In this document: positions 43,117-52,875 of the stretch, piece by piece
Position numbering within the stretch: position 1 is the stretch's first letter
Layout of the letters: each line of letters starts with the position of its first letter
Assembly: GCA_964596165.1 (NCBI GenBank)
Contig: CAZQTW010000029.1
Coordinates: forward strand, 7,265-71,264
Length of the DNA: 64,000 nucleotides
Direction of reading: 5' to 3'
From: CAYUQT01 sp964596165
GTDB taxonomy: Bacteria; Planctomycetota; Phycisphaerae; UBA1845; JAFGLZ01
Position numbers and translations under genes: made by a program
Notes under the pieces: model-generated
What the model saw: the letters and a program-made list of their open reading frames with translations, nothing else
Told to the model about the DNA's origin: nothing
Database searches by the model: none

Positions 43117-44416
43117 GTTCAGCGAGCCGTTCCTTGATCTCGTTGAGCGAGGTCTGCCCAAAGTTGCGCATGCCGAGAAGCTCCGCCTCCGTCCGCATGG
43201 CCAACTCACCCAGCGTGGTAATGTTCAAGCGCTGGAGACACTTACGGGAACGTACGGACAGGTCCAGGTCGCTGACGGGCTTGTTGAGAACGTCCGGGCT
43301 GACGTTGGAGGGAAGTTGCGGCGCCTCGGCGCGACGAATCTGTCGCTGCTCTTCAACCGACTGGCCCAGGCGCAACCCCTTCTGGGCCAACATCGCCTTG
43401 ATTTCGTTTAACGAGGTTTCGCCGAAGTTCTTGTAGGCCAAGAGGTCTGCCTCGGTGATCTTAAGCAGGTCTCCGAGGCATGCAATGTTCATCTTCCTGA
43501 GGCAATTGCGGCTCCGCACCGATAGCTCGAAGTCGGTAACCGGAATATCCAGCACGGCGCTTCGCCGCTCTCTCACGCGTTCCTGATCCTCGTCAATCAC
43601 CATGTTCATACCGGCTTCCACGTCCTTCAGGAACATGCGGGCTCGGGCGTGGTTCGGATTCGTGGCGAGAACCTGCTTGAGACAGGCCATTGCGTCGTCG
43701 TATCGACCCAGATCCTCGTAGATAACCGACAAATTCATGAGCGCGTTGAGGTGAACGGGGGGACGCGAGACACACCGTTGATAAAGCTCGATAGCGCGTT
43801 CATCCTCACCCTTGAGGTCAAGAGCGTACGCCAAGCGAAATGCCGCCGGGGCGTGATTCTCATCAATGGACAGCGCTCGTTCATACTCGGCAATGGCATC
43901 GAGGCTCTGCCCCTGCTTTTCCAGCAAACACCCATAGTGGTAGTGCCAATCCGCGTTGTCGGCGCACTGACTCGCCAGAGGAGCAAGAATCTTCTCGGCT
44001 TTCGACAAGTCTCCCGCGCGAATGTGACAATCCACCTCACGGAACTGGCAATCGAGCAGATCGTATCCTTTGTTCGCCGCCCGCTCGAATTCGGTGGCCG
44101 CGTCGGCGAACTTCCCCAGGCCGCGCAGGCACTCCGCCATGCAGTAGCGCCGCTCTCGGACGTCCTTCCCTGCCGCCAACCACCGCAGCCCCTCTTCGTA
44201 CTGGCCGAGCAAGCAGCACCCCATGCCCACCCGCAGTGCCTCTTGCGGATCACTCCGCTCGGGACTGCCCAGTTTCGCGGCAAGGTCACTGACCATTCTT
44301 GAGAATTGATCCCGTCCGTGTGAAGACCCGTACACCATTCCCCGAAGTCTTCGGTAGGTCTGCTGATCGATTGTCTCCTGCTGGAATACTGCCGCAAAAT
44401 CACCGTCGGCTTCCAT
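43085..44416 (-). CDS. TPR protein with two RNA polymerase alpha-CTD-like repeats
   Basis: A 443-residue protein. Residues about 60-270 form TPR units (for example LSVIYEDLGRYDDAMACLKQ). Two C-terminal domains (about 291-350 and 380-440) match the RNA polymerase alpha C-terminal domain: LSVRSRNCLRKMNIACLGDL with NFGETSLNEIKAML, and LSVRSRKCLQRLNITTLGEL with NFGQTSLNEIKERL. Against E. coli alpha, the DNA-contacting Arg265 is kept in both (Arg301, Arg389), Asn268 only in the first (Asn304; Lys392 in the second), while Lys298 is replaced by Thr in both. It may bind UP-element-like DNA or transcription factors through the CTDs while TPRs bind proteins. It has a strong promoter upstream. Confidence 0.9.
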   Translation of the reverse strand: MEADGDFAAVFQQETIDQQTYRRLRGMVYGSSHGRDQFSRMVSDLAAKLGSPERSDPQEALRVGMGCCLLGQYEEGLRWLAAGKDVRERRYCMAECLRGLGKFADAATEFERAANKGYDLLDCQFREVDCHIRAGDLSKAEKILAPLASQCADNADWHYHYGCLLEKQGQSLDAIAEYERALSIDENHAPAAFRLAYALDLKGEDERAIELYQRCVSRPPVHLNALMNLSVIYEDLGRYDDAMACLKQVLATNPNHARARMFLKDVEAGMNMVIDEDQERVRERRSAVLDIPVTDFELSVRSRNCLRKMNIACLGDLLKITEADLLAYKNFGETSLNEIKAMLAQKGLRLGQSVEEQRQIRRAEAPQLPSNVSPDVLNKPVSDLDLSVRSRKCLQRLNITTLGELAMRTEAELLGMRNFGQTSLNEIKERLAEHGIQLRKLET

Positions 44417-44513
44417 GTAGTCGCGCTCCCATTGGCCGATGAAGCTAATTCACCCCAAAAAGCAACCGCGGAAGGCATGTTCGTGCCGCGATTCCGCGCC
44501 GCCCGAACCCTTC

Positions 44514-44541
44514 ATTATATCGCCTCCAACTGTAGCTGCAA
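44514..44541 (-). promoter_or_regulatory. Strong sigma-70-type promoter of the TPR/alpha-CTD gene
   Basis: Read on the minus strand, TTGCAG (44541-44536) and TATAAT (44519-44514) are spaced by 16 bases, about 100 bases before the ATG at 44416. Confidence 0.6.
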
Positions 44542-44568
44542 GGGCAACCGGGAAACGGCGCTGAACCG

Positions 44569-46911
44569 TCACCGAGCCCGGACGACGGAACCGTCCACGT
44601 GCGCCGCAACTTCGAACGGCTCCGACAAGGCGGATATCCGACGCAACCATCCTCGATAGCGTTCAAGCGATATCGGGGGCTTACCCAGGATGTAATGGTT
44701 GCCTAAGCGACGCCCCTCCACTTCCCATTCGATCAGAAAGCACCGATGTTCCCCGTGGCTCACGCGAAGCCGCCCGAGTTCCCGGTTCTGGTTCGCGCCG
44801 ACTTGGAAATCGCCCGACATCACGATCCGACCGTCGTCGGCATCGCTGATGCGGTACGTTCCCATCGCCTGGGTCCGGCCGTCGTTTCCCACAACCACCG
44901 GACAGTGCCATGAATCAGGCTCCCCGATCATCACGCAAACCGGCTTTTGGACCCGTTTGATATACGGATACGCCAGCTTCTTGCCGTAATAGTAGTCAAC
45001 AACGGCATCAGAGAACTGGGGCCAACAGTCGATGACATTCCACCAAAGCAGGCCGGTGCGCCGCCACTTTCCCAACCTGACCATCTCAATGAAGAACTTC
45101 TTCGCTTCCGCCTGGCTGATCTGGGAGGCCAGGACGAACTCTTCCAGGTCGCGTGGCCGGATTCCAAACAACTCCCGTATCTGGTTCAGCATCAATTCGA
45201 CGCGATACGCGTAAGGACCGTTTGCGCCAATTGAGTCGGAGGCATGCAATATCCACTGCTCGTTTCCCATGGGCGGCCAATGATTCCCCTCCTCGATGAA
45301 CCGCTTGATTGAGCTTACGCCGGGCGAGCCGTGGTAGCCGATCTCTCCGATGAAATGGGGCGTACTCTCCGTGTAGAACCGGCTCTTGAAGTAGTCCCTC
45401 GGCCCCCAGAGATGCTGTTCGGGGCACAACTGATCGTTCTTGGTCGCCACCACCTCCGGTGAGAACCAAGGCGAACTCGGAAGATATGCCCTCCAGGGAT
45501 CACACGTTGCGATCACCTGTGGGAGCACCTCGCGCGTGAGACGGTTGGTTGCCGGATCCAGGCCTTCCCAGAGGTAGCTGTAGTCGCACTCGTTGTCCCC
45601 GCACCACACCGCAATGCAGCAGTGATTCCGCAGTTTCCGAACGATCGTCTCGGCCTCGTGGCGAACGCGCGACAGAAAGGTGGGATCCTTCGGGTAGCGG
45701 GCGCAGGCGAAGGCAAAGTCCTGCCATACCATGATCCCTCGCTCCTCGCAAAGGTCGAAGAACGCATCGTCCTCGTAGACATTCCCGCCCCAACACCTCA
45801 GCATATTGCAGCCAAGGTCCGAGAAGAGATCCAACACCGGCCTATACCGGGCCGCATCCCGGGAATGAAAGGCATCGAGAGGGACCCAGTTCGCACCCTT
45901 CACCATGATGGGAGTGCCATTGACGTCGAAGCGAAACTCCCCCTTCGGACCGGCCGGCTCGCGGCGATTCAGCTCGATCCTACACAACCCGATTCGGTCC
46001 GTCCGACGATCCAGAACTTCGCCGTTCCTCCGCAATTCGACGGAAACCTCGTACCGATCCGGGGCACCATAGCCGGCGGGCCACCACAAGCGAGCGTCTG
46101 TGATCTCGATAGAGGTCCTGTCGGCCACGAAGCGAACCGGAATGCTCCGCTCGAACGTGCTCTGCCCGCACCGGCCCGCCACGCGCAGGCTCAGGCCGTC
46201 CGGAGTTGGCGCGTCGGTCTCCACTTGCCAGTTCACATCAAGGCGGGCGTTCGACTCACCTCGTACCTCCGTTCGGTAAAAGACATCCCTGATTCGAGTC
46301 TTCGCCCGCCATTGCAGTTCGACGCCTCGCCAGAGACCGGCGGTTACGATGCGCGGAGCGATGTCCCACCCAAACATGTGTGGTGCCTTGCGAACGAACA
46401 GCGCCTCCATGTTGGTCGGCAGCGATTGAAGCGACGGGTCATAAACGTGGTTACGCGCCGCGCGAACGGTCGAGCCGATGCGAACGATCAACTCATTGGA
46501 TTGGCCGGGGCGAATCGTGTCCGTCACGTCGAACTCGTACGGAATCAGCATGTTGTCCGTCTGGCCGATGCGACGGCCGTTCAGCCAGATCGATCCGTAG
46601 CAGTCAATTCCGTGAAAAACCAGCACCGCGCGGTGATTTGCCGGCGGTACCGGTGCCTCGAAGCGTTTCCGATACCACCACTCGTAACTCTCGTATTCCT
46701 TTAGCCGTTTGGCGTTCATTCCCACAAACGGGTCGGGAAGCAGCCCGGCGCGAACCAGATCCAACTCCACGTTACCGGGGACCTGAGCGGCGACGTTCTT
46801 GAGCGCCTTCCAATCCAAGGATGCCGGATCGACGACGTCGTCTACCGGCTCCTGACGATAGGAAAGATCCCAGGCGCCGTTCAATGAAACAATGAGAATC
46901 GCGGTTGACAT
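44569..46911 (-). CDS. Glycoside hydrolase family 2, beta-mannosidase-like
   Basis: A 780-residue enzyme with the GH2 layout: N-terminal sugar-binding jelly roll (VFHGIDCYGSIWLNGRRIG near 98-116), immunoglobulin-like domain (about 200-300) and TIM barrel starting KGANWVPLDAFHSRD (about 338). The acid/base should be Glu441 in VWCGDNECDYS and the nucleophile Glu523 in HFIGEIGYHGSPG; RCWGGNVYEDDAFFDLCEERG is the usual barrel motif of beta-mannosidases. No signal peptide is evident, so it is probably cytoplasmic. It would release mannose from beta-mannosides. The MFS gene is divergent. GAGGTG precedes the ATG at 46911. Confidence 0.88.
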   Translation of the reverse strand: MSTAILIVSLNGAWDLSYRQEPVDDVVDPASLDWKALKNVAAQVPGNVELDLVRAGLLPDPFVGMNAKRLKEYESYEWWYRKRFEAPVPPANHRAVLVFHGIDCYGSIWLNGRRIGQTDNMLIPYEFDVTDTIRPGQSNELIVRIGSTVRAARNHVYDPSLQSLPTNMEALFVRKAPHMFGWDIAPRIVTAGLWRGVELQWRAKTRIRDVFYRTEVRGESNARLDVNWQVETDAPTPDGLSLRVAGRCGQSTFERSIPVRFVADRTSIEITDARLWWPAGYGAPDRYEVSVELRRNGEVLDRRTDRIGLCRIELNRREPAGPKGEFRFDVNGTPIMVKGANWVPLDAFHSRDAARYRPVLDLFSDLGCNMLRCWGGNVYEDDAFFDLCEERGIMVWQDFAFACARYPKDPTFLSRVRHEAETIVRKLRNHCCIAVWCGDNECDYSYLWEGLDPATNRLTREVLPQVIATCDPWRAYLPSSPWFSPEVVATKNDQLCPEQHLWGPRDYFKSRFYTESTPHFIGEIGYHGSPGVSSIKRFIEEGNHWPPMGNEQWILHASDSIGANGPYAYRVELMLNQIRELFGIRPRDLEEFVLASQISQAEAKKFFIEMVRLGKWRRTGLLWWNVIDCWPQFSDAVVDYYYGKKLAYPYIKRVQKPVCVMIGEPDSWHCPVVVGNDGRTQAMGTYRISDADDGRIVMSGDFQVGANQNRELGRLRVSHGEHRCFLIEWEVEGRRLGNHYILGKPPISLERYRGWLRRISALSEPFEVAAHVDGSVVRAR

Positions 46912-47114
46912 CGTCACCTCTGCAACAAGGGAGCCTTTTCGCTATCGCCTATCGAGCCGGCGATGAGCCCAGCCAACCTCGGGGCCCGGTCGAACCGATA
47001 GAGGATAGGCCCCCGGGATGACGGCATCAAGTCATCCATTCTTCTCGCTCCTTGACCGCTCGCGCCCGCAGCCTCTCGACGCGGCACCCTCAATAGGCTA
47101 CAAGTACCGTTCCT

Positions 47115-48308
47115 ATGCGCGGTAATGTCGTGGTAATCGTAGGGGTTGCGATCCTCTTCGGGCTGTCTCTCGGCATCTATGACGTGGTTTGGCCCCACTG
47201 GCTTCATGCCAACGGCATCAACTACTCGCAGATGGGCTGGATCTTCGCCCTCAGCAACCTGGCGATCATTCCCATCCCCATACTCTCAGGTCGTGTTGCG
47301 GACCTGCTTGGTCGAAAGAGGGTGTTCGCGGCCGGATTGGGATGCTGCTCCGCCGCCTACGCGCTCAGCCCGGTCACGAGCAGGCTCTTCGGACAAATGG
47401 TCATTCGCCTCATCCAACAGGCAAGCGCGGCCGTTTACGCTTCGCTTCAGGGTGTACTGGTCTTCGAGAGCAGCCGGTCAAAGTTCTTGTGGCTCATTGC
47501 CCGCGCACAAGGTGGCGAGGCCATCTTTACGGCGTTGGGCTCCGCAACCGTTCTGGTTCTTGTCAGCCGCCAGGGAACCCTCGGTGAGCTAAGACCCCCC
47601 TTCTACATTGCCGGCGGATTGTTGGCCTTGGCGGTTCTGTCCGTTACCGTTTGGCTCCGCGAACCTCAACGAGCGCAAATACCCGAGCTCAGTCAGCGGA
47701 AGTTCAACCCCTTCGATCTACCGCCTACGCTCCTACTTCTGACCGCGTACAACTTCGTTTTTCTTGTCGGCCTGTCGATGAGTCACTCGCAAATGTCGCT
47801 GCTTTTCTTCTACGAGAAGTTCGAGCTGGCGCGTCGTGATACGGCGTGGATCAGTATCGTGCATCGCCTCAGCCTCGGCGTGCCGATGGTGCTTTCCACA
47901 CTGTGGATTTCGAGACCGAGCAAATGGCTTTTCGTGGGTACCGTCTTCTTCGAAGGCGTGTTCATTTCGGCTACGGCGCTTCCCAACAATGTGCGGGTGG
48001 CGGTGGCGCTGTGGTTCTTCCACGATGCACTGGGAGCGTCGCTCTGGTCGCCCGTCAACCAGTGGTACATGCAGCACTACGCCCGGCCCGAACATCGGGC
48101 ATCCAATGTGGCCACGGTTTTGGCCCTGAGTTCGGTGGGCAGCACGATTGGTCCGATCCTTGCCGGCAGGCTTGCCCGATACGGAGGCCCGATCCCTTTC
48201 CCCTTGAGTCAGGCGATTGAGCTTCCCTTCTTCGCCAGCGGCGTGCTGGTCTCTCTATCCGCGATTCTGGTGTGTCTGCTCCCTCGCATAAGGCAGCAAG
48301 CATCTTAG
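47115..48308 (+). CDS. Major facilitator superfamily transporter
   Basis: A 397-residue protein with about 12 membrane helices. The loop 2-3 motif of the MFS is present as GRVADLLGRKRVFAAGL, and the N-terminus FGLSLGIYDVVWPHWL is typical of small-solute exporters or sugar transporters. The opposite loop shows the residues RPSKWLFVG. The substrate is unknown. It lies 10 bases ahead of the SMP-30-type gene and is likely cotranscribed with it; the divergent beta-mannosidase hints at sugar import, but this is only context. Confidence 0.85.
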   Translation: MRGNVVVIVGVAILFGLSLGIYDVVWPHWLHANGINYSQMGWIFALSNLAIIPIPILSGRVADLLGRKRVFAAGLGCCSAAYALSPVTSRLFGQMVIRLIQQASAAVYASLQGVLVFESSRSKFLWLIARAQGGEAIFTALGSATVLVLVSRQGTLGELRPPFYIAGGLLALAVLSVTVWLREPQRAQIPELSQRKFNPFDLPPTLLLLTAYNFVFLVGLSMSHSQMSLLFFYEKFELARRDTAWISIVHRLSLGVPMVLSTLWISRPSKWLFVGTVFFEGVFISATALPNNVRVAVALWFFHDALGASLWSPVNQWYMQHYARPEHRASNVATVLALSSVGSTIGPILAGRLARYGGPIPFPLSQAIELPFFASGVLVSLSAILVCLLPRIRQQAS

Positions 48309-48318
48309 GAGCACCCTC

Positions 48319-49242
48319 ATGACCTGGTACGCATGCGTTCTCTCTCCTGCAATCCTTCCAATCGCCGCCGGGGGCGACTTCGACATCCGCTCGGCCGAGT
48401 TCAGGAAGATCCTGCTACCCGATTCGAAGGTCATTCACCTAAGCGGCGGCATGAAGTTCACCGAGGGCCCCGTATGGGTGGAAAAGGGCGGATACCTGCT
48501 GTTCAGCGACATTCCGTCCAACCAAGTGAAGCGTTGGTCTGCCGATCAGGGGGTCACCGCGTGGCTCGAGCCCAGCCACCACGCCAACGGACATGCGCTG
48601 GACGGAGAAGGCCGCCTGATCAGTTGCGAGCACAGTACCCGGCGAGTCACCCGAATGACGCTCGACCCAACGCGACGGATCACCGTTCTCGCCTCGGAAT
48701 ACCGGGGCAAGAAGCTCAACTCACCCAACGATGCCGTCGTCAAGAAGGATGGTACGATCTGGTTCACCGACCCCCCCTACGGCGTGGAAGCCCAACTCGT
48801 CGAACAACCAAGGAACTACGTGTTTCGCCTCGATCCCAGGACCGGGCAATTGACCGCCGTGGCCGATGACTTTGAGATGCCGAACGGATTGTCCTTCTCA
48901 CCGGACGAGACGCGGCTCTACATCGCCGATTCGTCGGAACGAGTGCGCCGGATACGGGTGTTCGACGTAGCCGCGGACAACAGTCTCCTTCATGGGCGCG
49001 TGCTCGCAACGATTCCCAAAGGACTTCCGGATGGCCTGCGCGTCGACGCGGACGGTCGAATCTATGTCTCGGGCGGTGAGGGCGTGTATGTGTACGACCC
49101 CGCGGGAAGGCTGCTCGGAACCATCCTGCTGCCCGAGGCGGCCGCCAACTGTGAGCTGGGCGGGCCGGGAGGCAATACCCTCTTTATCACCGCCCGGGGC
49201 AGCCTGTACGCCGTCAAGCTCGCCGTACACAGAATAAGGTAG
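48319..49242 (+). CDS. SMP-30/gluconolactonase family protein, probably exported
   Basis: A 307-residue six-bladed beta-propeller. An N-terminal hydrophobic start (YACVLSPAILPIAAGG) looks like a signal peptide. Blades include FTEGPVWVEKGGYLLFSDIP, SPNDAVVKKDGTIWFTDPPYG, MPNGLSFSPDETRLYIAD and LPDGLRVDADGRIYVSGGEG, which carry the acidic and asparagine residues used for calcium binding in SMP-30. Such enzymes hydrolyse sugar lactones or related esters. AGGAGC is upstream of the ATG. It probably works with the neighbouring sugar genes. Confidence 0.9.
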   Translation: MTWYACVLSPAILPIAAGGDFDIRSAEFRKILLPDSKVIHLSGGMKFTEGPVWVEKGGYLLFSDIPSNQVKRWSADQGVTAWLEPSHHANGHALDGEGRLISCEHSTRRVTRMTLDPTRRITVLASEYRGKKLNSPNDAVVKKDGTIWFTDPPYGVEAQLVEQPRNYVFRLDPRTGQLTAVADDFEMPNGLSFSPDETRLYIADSSERVRRIRVFDVAADNSLLHGRVLATIPKGLPDGLRVDADGRIYVSGGEGVYVYDPAGRLLGTILLPEAAANCELGGPGGNTLFITARGSLYAVKLAVHRIR

Positions 49243-49273
49243 GCCGTCCCAGTGACGCCGGGAGCGGATTATC

Positions 49274-49876
49274 GTGTCAACGAAGGCGGTTATCTTCGAC
49301 CTCGACGGGACGATCACCCAACCCTATCTTGATTTTGAAAAGATCCGGCTGGAGATCGGCCTATCAGCGGACGCAGGTCCTATCCTTGAGGCGCTGGACC
49401 GGATGACCGGTGCCGACAGACAACGCGCGGAGGCCATCCTCCTTCGACACGAAGCCGAGGCGGCCGCGTCGAGCCGGCTTAACGAAGGTGCTTGCGACCT
49501 CCTCACGTGGCTGAAGACGCATTACATTCGTACGGCCATCCTCACGCGAAACTCGCGCGAATCGGCCCAGAAGGTACTGACGAAACATAGCCTCGCGTTC
49601 GACGTCGTGTACACTCGCGAAGACGGCGCGATCAAGCCATCGCCGAAGCCGGTATGGGATATCTGTGATCGACTGGGGGCTTCGCCTGAGTCCACATGGG
49701 TCGTCGGCGACTACCTTTTCGATGTACAATCGGGCCGCTCGGCAGGCACTAAGACGGCCTTGCTCTGGCAGCGGCCCGGGCTGCCCGAATGGCACTCTCA
49801 GGCGGACCACGTGATCCGGAATCTCATGGATCTTGTCCCCCTGATCGAAACAGCCGGACCGAAGGAGTCATCATGA
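49274..49876 (+). CDS. HAD-superfamily phosphatase (phosphoglycolate-phosphatase-like)
   Basis: A 200-residue HAD hydrolase. Motif I is VIFDLDGTITQ with the nucleophilic aspartate, motif II ILTRNSRES, motif III with Lys in GAIKPSPKP and motif IV VVGDYLFDVQSG. A helical cap lies between motifs I and II. Substrate is a small phosphorylated metabolite of unknown identity. GTG start. Its stop overlaps the ATG of the permease gene (ATGA, 49873-49876), so expression is coupled. Confidence 0.88.
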   Translation: MSTKAVIFDLDGTITQPYLDFEKIRLEIGLSADAGPILEALDRMTGADRQRAEAILLRHEAEAAASSRLNEGACDLLTWLKTHYIRTAILTRNSRESAQKVLTKHSLAFDVVYTREDGAIKPSPKPVWDICDRLGASPESTWVVGDYLFDVQSGRSAGTKTALLWQRPGLPEWHSQADHVIRNLMDLVPLIETAGPKESS

Positions 49877-51090
49877 ACGCCGCTCTGGCGATTGCCAACA
49901 TCGGGCACCGCAAGGTGCGGACAGCTTTGTCCGTGCTTGCGGTCTGCATGGGCATAGCCATGCTCATCACGATGCTTGCACTGTCCCATGGGACTCTGGA
50001 AGAAGTGGCCGAGCGGGTAAGCAGCGTCAACGCGGATTTCCTGGTTCTTCCCGAAGGACGCAGCCTCATCTTCACGAGTGGAGCTCCGCTCAGCCACAAG
50101 TACCAATCGATCATCGAAGGCGTCAAGGCCGACGGGATCGCCGCCGTCGAGCGAGCAATTCCCACCTTCTTCCATCAGATCCACATGGCAGGTCAGGAGC
50201 AGAAGGTCTTCGGCATTGATCGAGAAGATTTCAAGTATTTTCTGGGTCCGCGCCGCTGGATAAGCGGACGCCTGTTCGACGAAAAGAATCGCTTCAAGAA
50301 GATCCTCGATTCCAAACGGACCCCACAGGGGGCCTACGACCCCGAATCGATCACCGATGATCAGATCCAACTGGGATGCGAACTCATTATCGATGATCGG
50401 TTAGCGAAGGCCGGGCGCTATTCGGTCGGTCAGCAAATTGAGTATATGGGTCGTTCGTTCACGATTGTCGGGATCTTCGAAGCGGGGGCGGCCGGTCGCG
50501 TCTTTGCGCCGATCCAAATCCTCAGGCACATACAGAACGGCGGCATCCCTTGGTGCAGCATCTATTTCGTCCGCGTGCGCGAGGAAACGCGCCGCAACAG
50601 CAAGATGATGGCGGCCGCCGCCGAAGCCATTGGAAAGGCGACGCGACTGCGGGTAATCGACAAGGCCGCATACGAACGCTTGCTCTATCAAAGTTTCCGC
50701 CAAATCTACGTCTTCATCAACGTATCCAGTGTCATTGTGCTGGTTTTTGCCGTGTTCTTCATCCTGCTCACAACGTACACCATGGTGCTCGAACGGACGC
50801 GAGAGATCGGCATCCTGAAGTCGCTCGGTGCCGGACGTTCCTTTCTCATCCAACAGTCCATGGGAGAGGCCCTCATCATGTCGATCACAGGCACCGCCCT
50901 GGGCATCGCGCTGGCCTACGGGGCCAAGTGGGGCATAGAGCGTTTCCTGCCTCTCATGACCGTGGACATTACCGTCCGGTTTCTTCTTCTGGCTGTCGTC
51001 GTCGGTCTGCTCTCGGGTGTCATCGGATCGATCTATCCGGCCTATCGCGCTGCACGACTTGATCCGGCCGTTGCGTTGAGTTTCGACTAG
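49873..51090 (+). CDS. FtsX/MacB-type ABC transporter permease
   Basis: A 405-residue permease. One N-terminal membrane helix (about 18-40) is followed by a large extracytoplasmic MacB-PCD-like domain (about 45-275), then three C-terminal helices with the FtsX-domain signature MVLERTREIGILKSLGAGRS and the ending YPAYRAARLDPAVALSFD. It belongs to the type VII ABC family that moves lipoproteins, peptides or drugs or acts by mechanotransmission. No ATP-binding subunit lies next to it, so the partner ATPase must be encoded elsewhere. GAAGGAG lies directly before the ATG. Confidence 0.9.
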   Translation: MNAALAIANIGHRKVRTALSVLAVCMGIAMLITMLALSHGTLEEVAERVSSVNADFLVLPEGRSLIFTSGAPLSHKYQSIIEGVKADGIAAVERAIPTFFHQIHMAGQEQKVFGIDREDFKYFLGPRRWISGRLFDEKNRFKKILDSKRTPQGAYDPESITDDQIQLGCELIIDDRLAKAGRYSVGQQIEYMGRSFTIVGIFEAGAAGRVFAPIQILRHIQNGGIPWCSIYFVRVREETRRNSKMMAAAAEAIGKATRLRVIDKAAYERLLYQSFRQIYVFINVSSVIVLVFAVFFILLTTYTMVLERTREIGILKSLGAGRSFLIQQSMGEALIMSITGTALGIALAYGAKWGIERFLPLMTVDITVRFLLLAVVVGLLSGVIGSIYPAYRAARLDPAVALSFD

Positions 51091-51095
51091 ATCCA

Positions 51096-52790
51096 ATGGC
51101 TAAAGAGAATTCCTTACTGTCGGCACCGCTTCCGATTCGTGCTGCAATTCCCCTTATGGTCGCGGGAACGGTCGTCATCACGTTTTGGCCGATCCTTCAT
51201 AACGGGTTCGTCTGGGACGACTACCCGCTGCTTGTCAATAACGCCTTTCTTCGCGGGTTGAACACGACGAATCTCCGTTGGATGTTCACAAGCGTTGAGA
51301 CCGGCCACTACCAACCCGTGGCGTTTCTCTTGTTGGCGGCCGTCTACACCATGGCCGGCATGGACGCCGCGGCCTACCACGGCCTGGGGATCGCGGTTCA
51401 CGCCCTGAATGCCCTGCTCGTTTACATGCTGGCGCAACGGCTCATCTCTACGGCCATTCCGGAAGCAGTGCGAGAGCGACCCGTTTCTTTGCTGGTAGTC
51501 TCGGGCGTGGTCGCCCTGGCTTTCGCCGTACACCCCCTGCGGGTGGAGACCGTGGCGTGGTCCACCGCGTTGCGCGACCTTCTTTGCGCGTCGTTCTACC
51601 TGCTGTCCGTCCTGAGCTACTTGGACAGGGCTCGCACCGGCGATCCGCAACACAGGGTTGGGGTTCCCGTCTTGCTGCACGCGATGGCCCTATTGAGCAA
51701 ACCGATGGCCGTTACGTTACCCGTGGTGCTGCTCGTGCTTGATGTGTACCCGCTTCGCCGTCTCGAACCCAACCCGCTTCGCTGGTTTCATCGGCCGAGC
51801 CGTTCGATATTGATTGAAAAGATGCCCTTCATCCTGCTGTCTTTGGGTGCGTCGGTCATTGCGCCCTTCGCCGAGGAACGGTCGGGGGCGATGGTCTCCT
51901 TCGCCGATTTCGGCCTGGCACAACGGTGTGCTCAGGCTGCATTCGGGCTTGTCTTCTACCTGACCAAGACGGTTTTTCCGATCGGACTCTCGCCTCTTTA
52001 CGAACTTCCCCATCCATTTGACCCCCTCGCTGAGAAGTTCATTCTCAGTGGCGTGGCCGTCGCAGTGGTGTCCGTGTTCGCGGTGGGTGTGCGGCATCGC
52101 TATCCCGCACTTCTTGCGGCTTGGCTCTGCTATGTCATCACTCTCCTACCCGTGCTGGGCTTCCTCCACATCGGCCCGTTCATTGCCGCCGATCGCTACA
52201 CCTACATCCCCACGATTGCGTGGATGGTTGTCTTGGGGGGCATCCTCCAGGGTTGGATCGCGAGCCCTCCGGGCGTCGGCAGGCGGAGGCGATTCCGAGT
52301 CGCCGCCGGCTGGGCCATGGGTCTGGCGATTCTTACCTGCTGCGGTCTGTCTTTCATGCAATCTAGGGCGTGGCGAGACGCCGAGGCATTGTGGACCCAA
52401 GCGGTCAAGGTTGACCCAGCATCGCCAATCGCCCGCTGCAACCTGGCTGCCGCCATTGCCGACACAGGACGTCTCGAGGAAGCTTGGCGAGGCTTCCAAC
52501 AGGTTCTGGCGGAACGGCCGGGCTATCCTCCAGCCGTGCATGGACTCGCCTATGTCCGCGCCAAACAGGGACGCCTCAAGGAGGCGGTTGAGCTGTACAC
52601 GGCCCTCCTACCGATCACGCCCCGCTCGGCGGAGTTGCACCTCGATCTCGGCAACGCCCTGCTCGCCGTGGGCAGGCATCAAGACGCATTAGACCACTAT
52701 CGGAAAGCGTCGGAGGTCTGGCCCAGTGATCTGCGGGCAAGGGATGCTATTCGACGTGCGACCCACCTCATGACCCGCCCGAGCCCATGA
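51096..52790 (+). CDS. Membrane protein with TMTC-like glycosyltransferase region and C-terminal TPR
   Basis: A 564-residue protein with about 10 membrane helices. The stretch ILHNGFVWDDYPLLVNNAFL near the N-terminus and HPLRVETVAWSTALRDLLCA match the TMTC/ArnT-like membrane glycosyltransferase group, where the acidic pair after NGFVW is a likely catalytic or metal site. The C-terminus (about 455-550) has TPR units (EEAWRGFQQVLAERPGYPPA, LKEAVELYTALLPITPRSAE). In eukaryotes TMTC proteins O-mannosylate; the bacterial role is unknown. It starts 5 bases after the permease stop. Confidence 0.8.
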   Translation: MAKENSLLSAPLPIRAAIPLMVAGTVVITFWPILHNGFVWDDYPLLVNNAFLRGLNTTNLRWMFTSVETGHYQPVAFLLLAAVYTMAGMDAAAYHGLGIAVHALNALLVYMLAQRLISTAIPEAVRERPVSLLVVSGVVALAFAVHPLRVETVAWSTALRDLLCASFYLLSVLSYLDRARTGDPQHRVGVPVLLHAMALLSKPMAVTLPVVLLVLDVYPLRRLEPNPLRWFHRPSRSILIEKMPFILLSLGASVIAPFAEERSGAMVSFADFGLAQRCAQAAFGLVFYLTKTVFPIGLSPLYELPHPFDPLAEKFILSGVAVAVVSVFAVGVRHRYPALLAAWLCYVITLLPVLGFLHIGPFIAADRYTYIPTIAWMVVLGGILQGWIASPPGVGRRRRFRVAAGWAMGLAILTCCGLSFMQSRAWRDAEALWTQAVKVDPASPIARCNLAAAIADTGRLEEAWRGFQQVLAERPGYPPAVHGLAYVRAKQGRLKEAVELYTALLPITPRSAELHLDLGNALLAVGRHQDALDHYRKASEVWPSDLRARDAIRRATHLMTRPSP

Positions 52791-52875
52791 GGTCCCCCTC
52801 CTGACCCACCGTCGGAGTTGACCCCGCCCTTCCTGTGCGGCATAGTGGTGGTGTGCCTTCAACGGGAGTGCTCAA

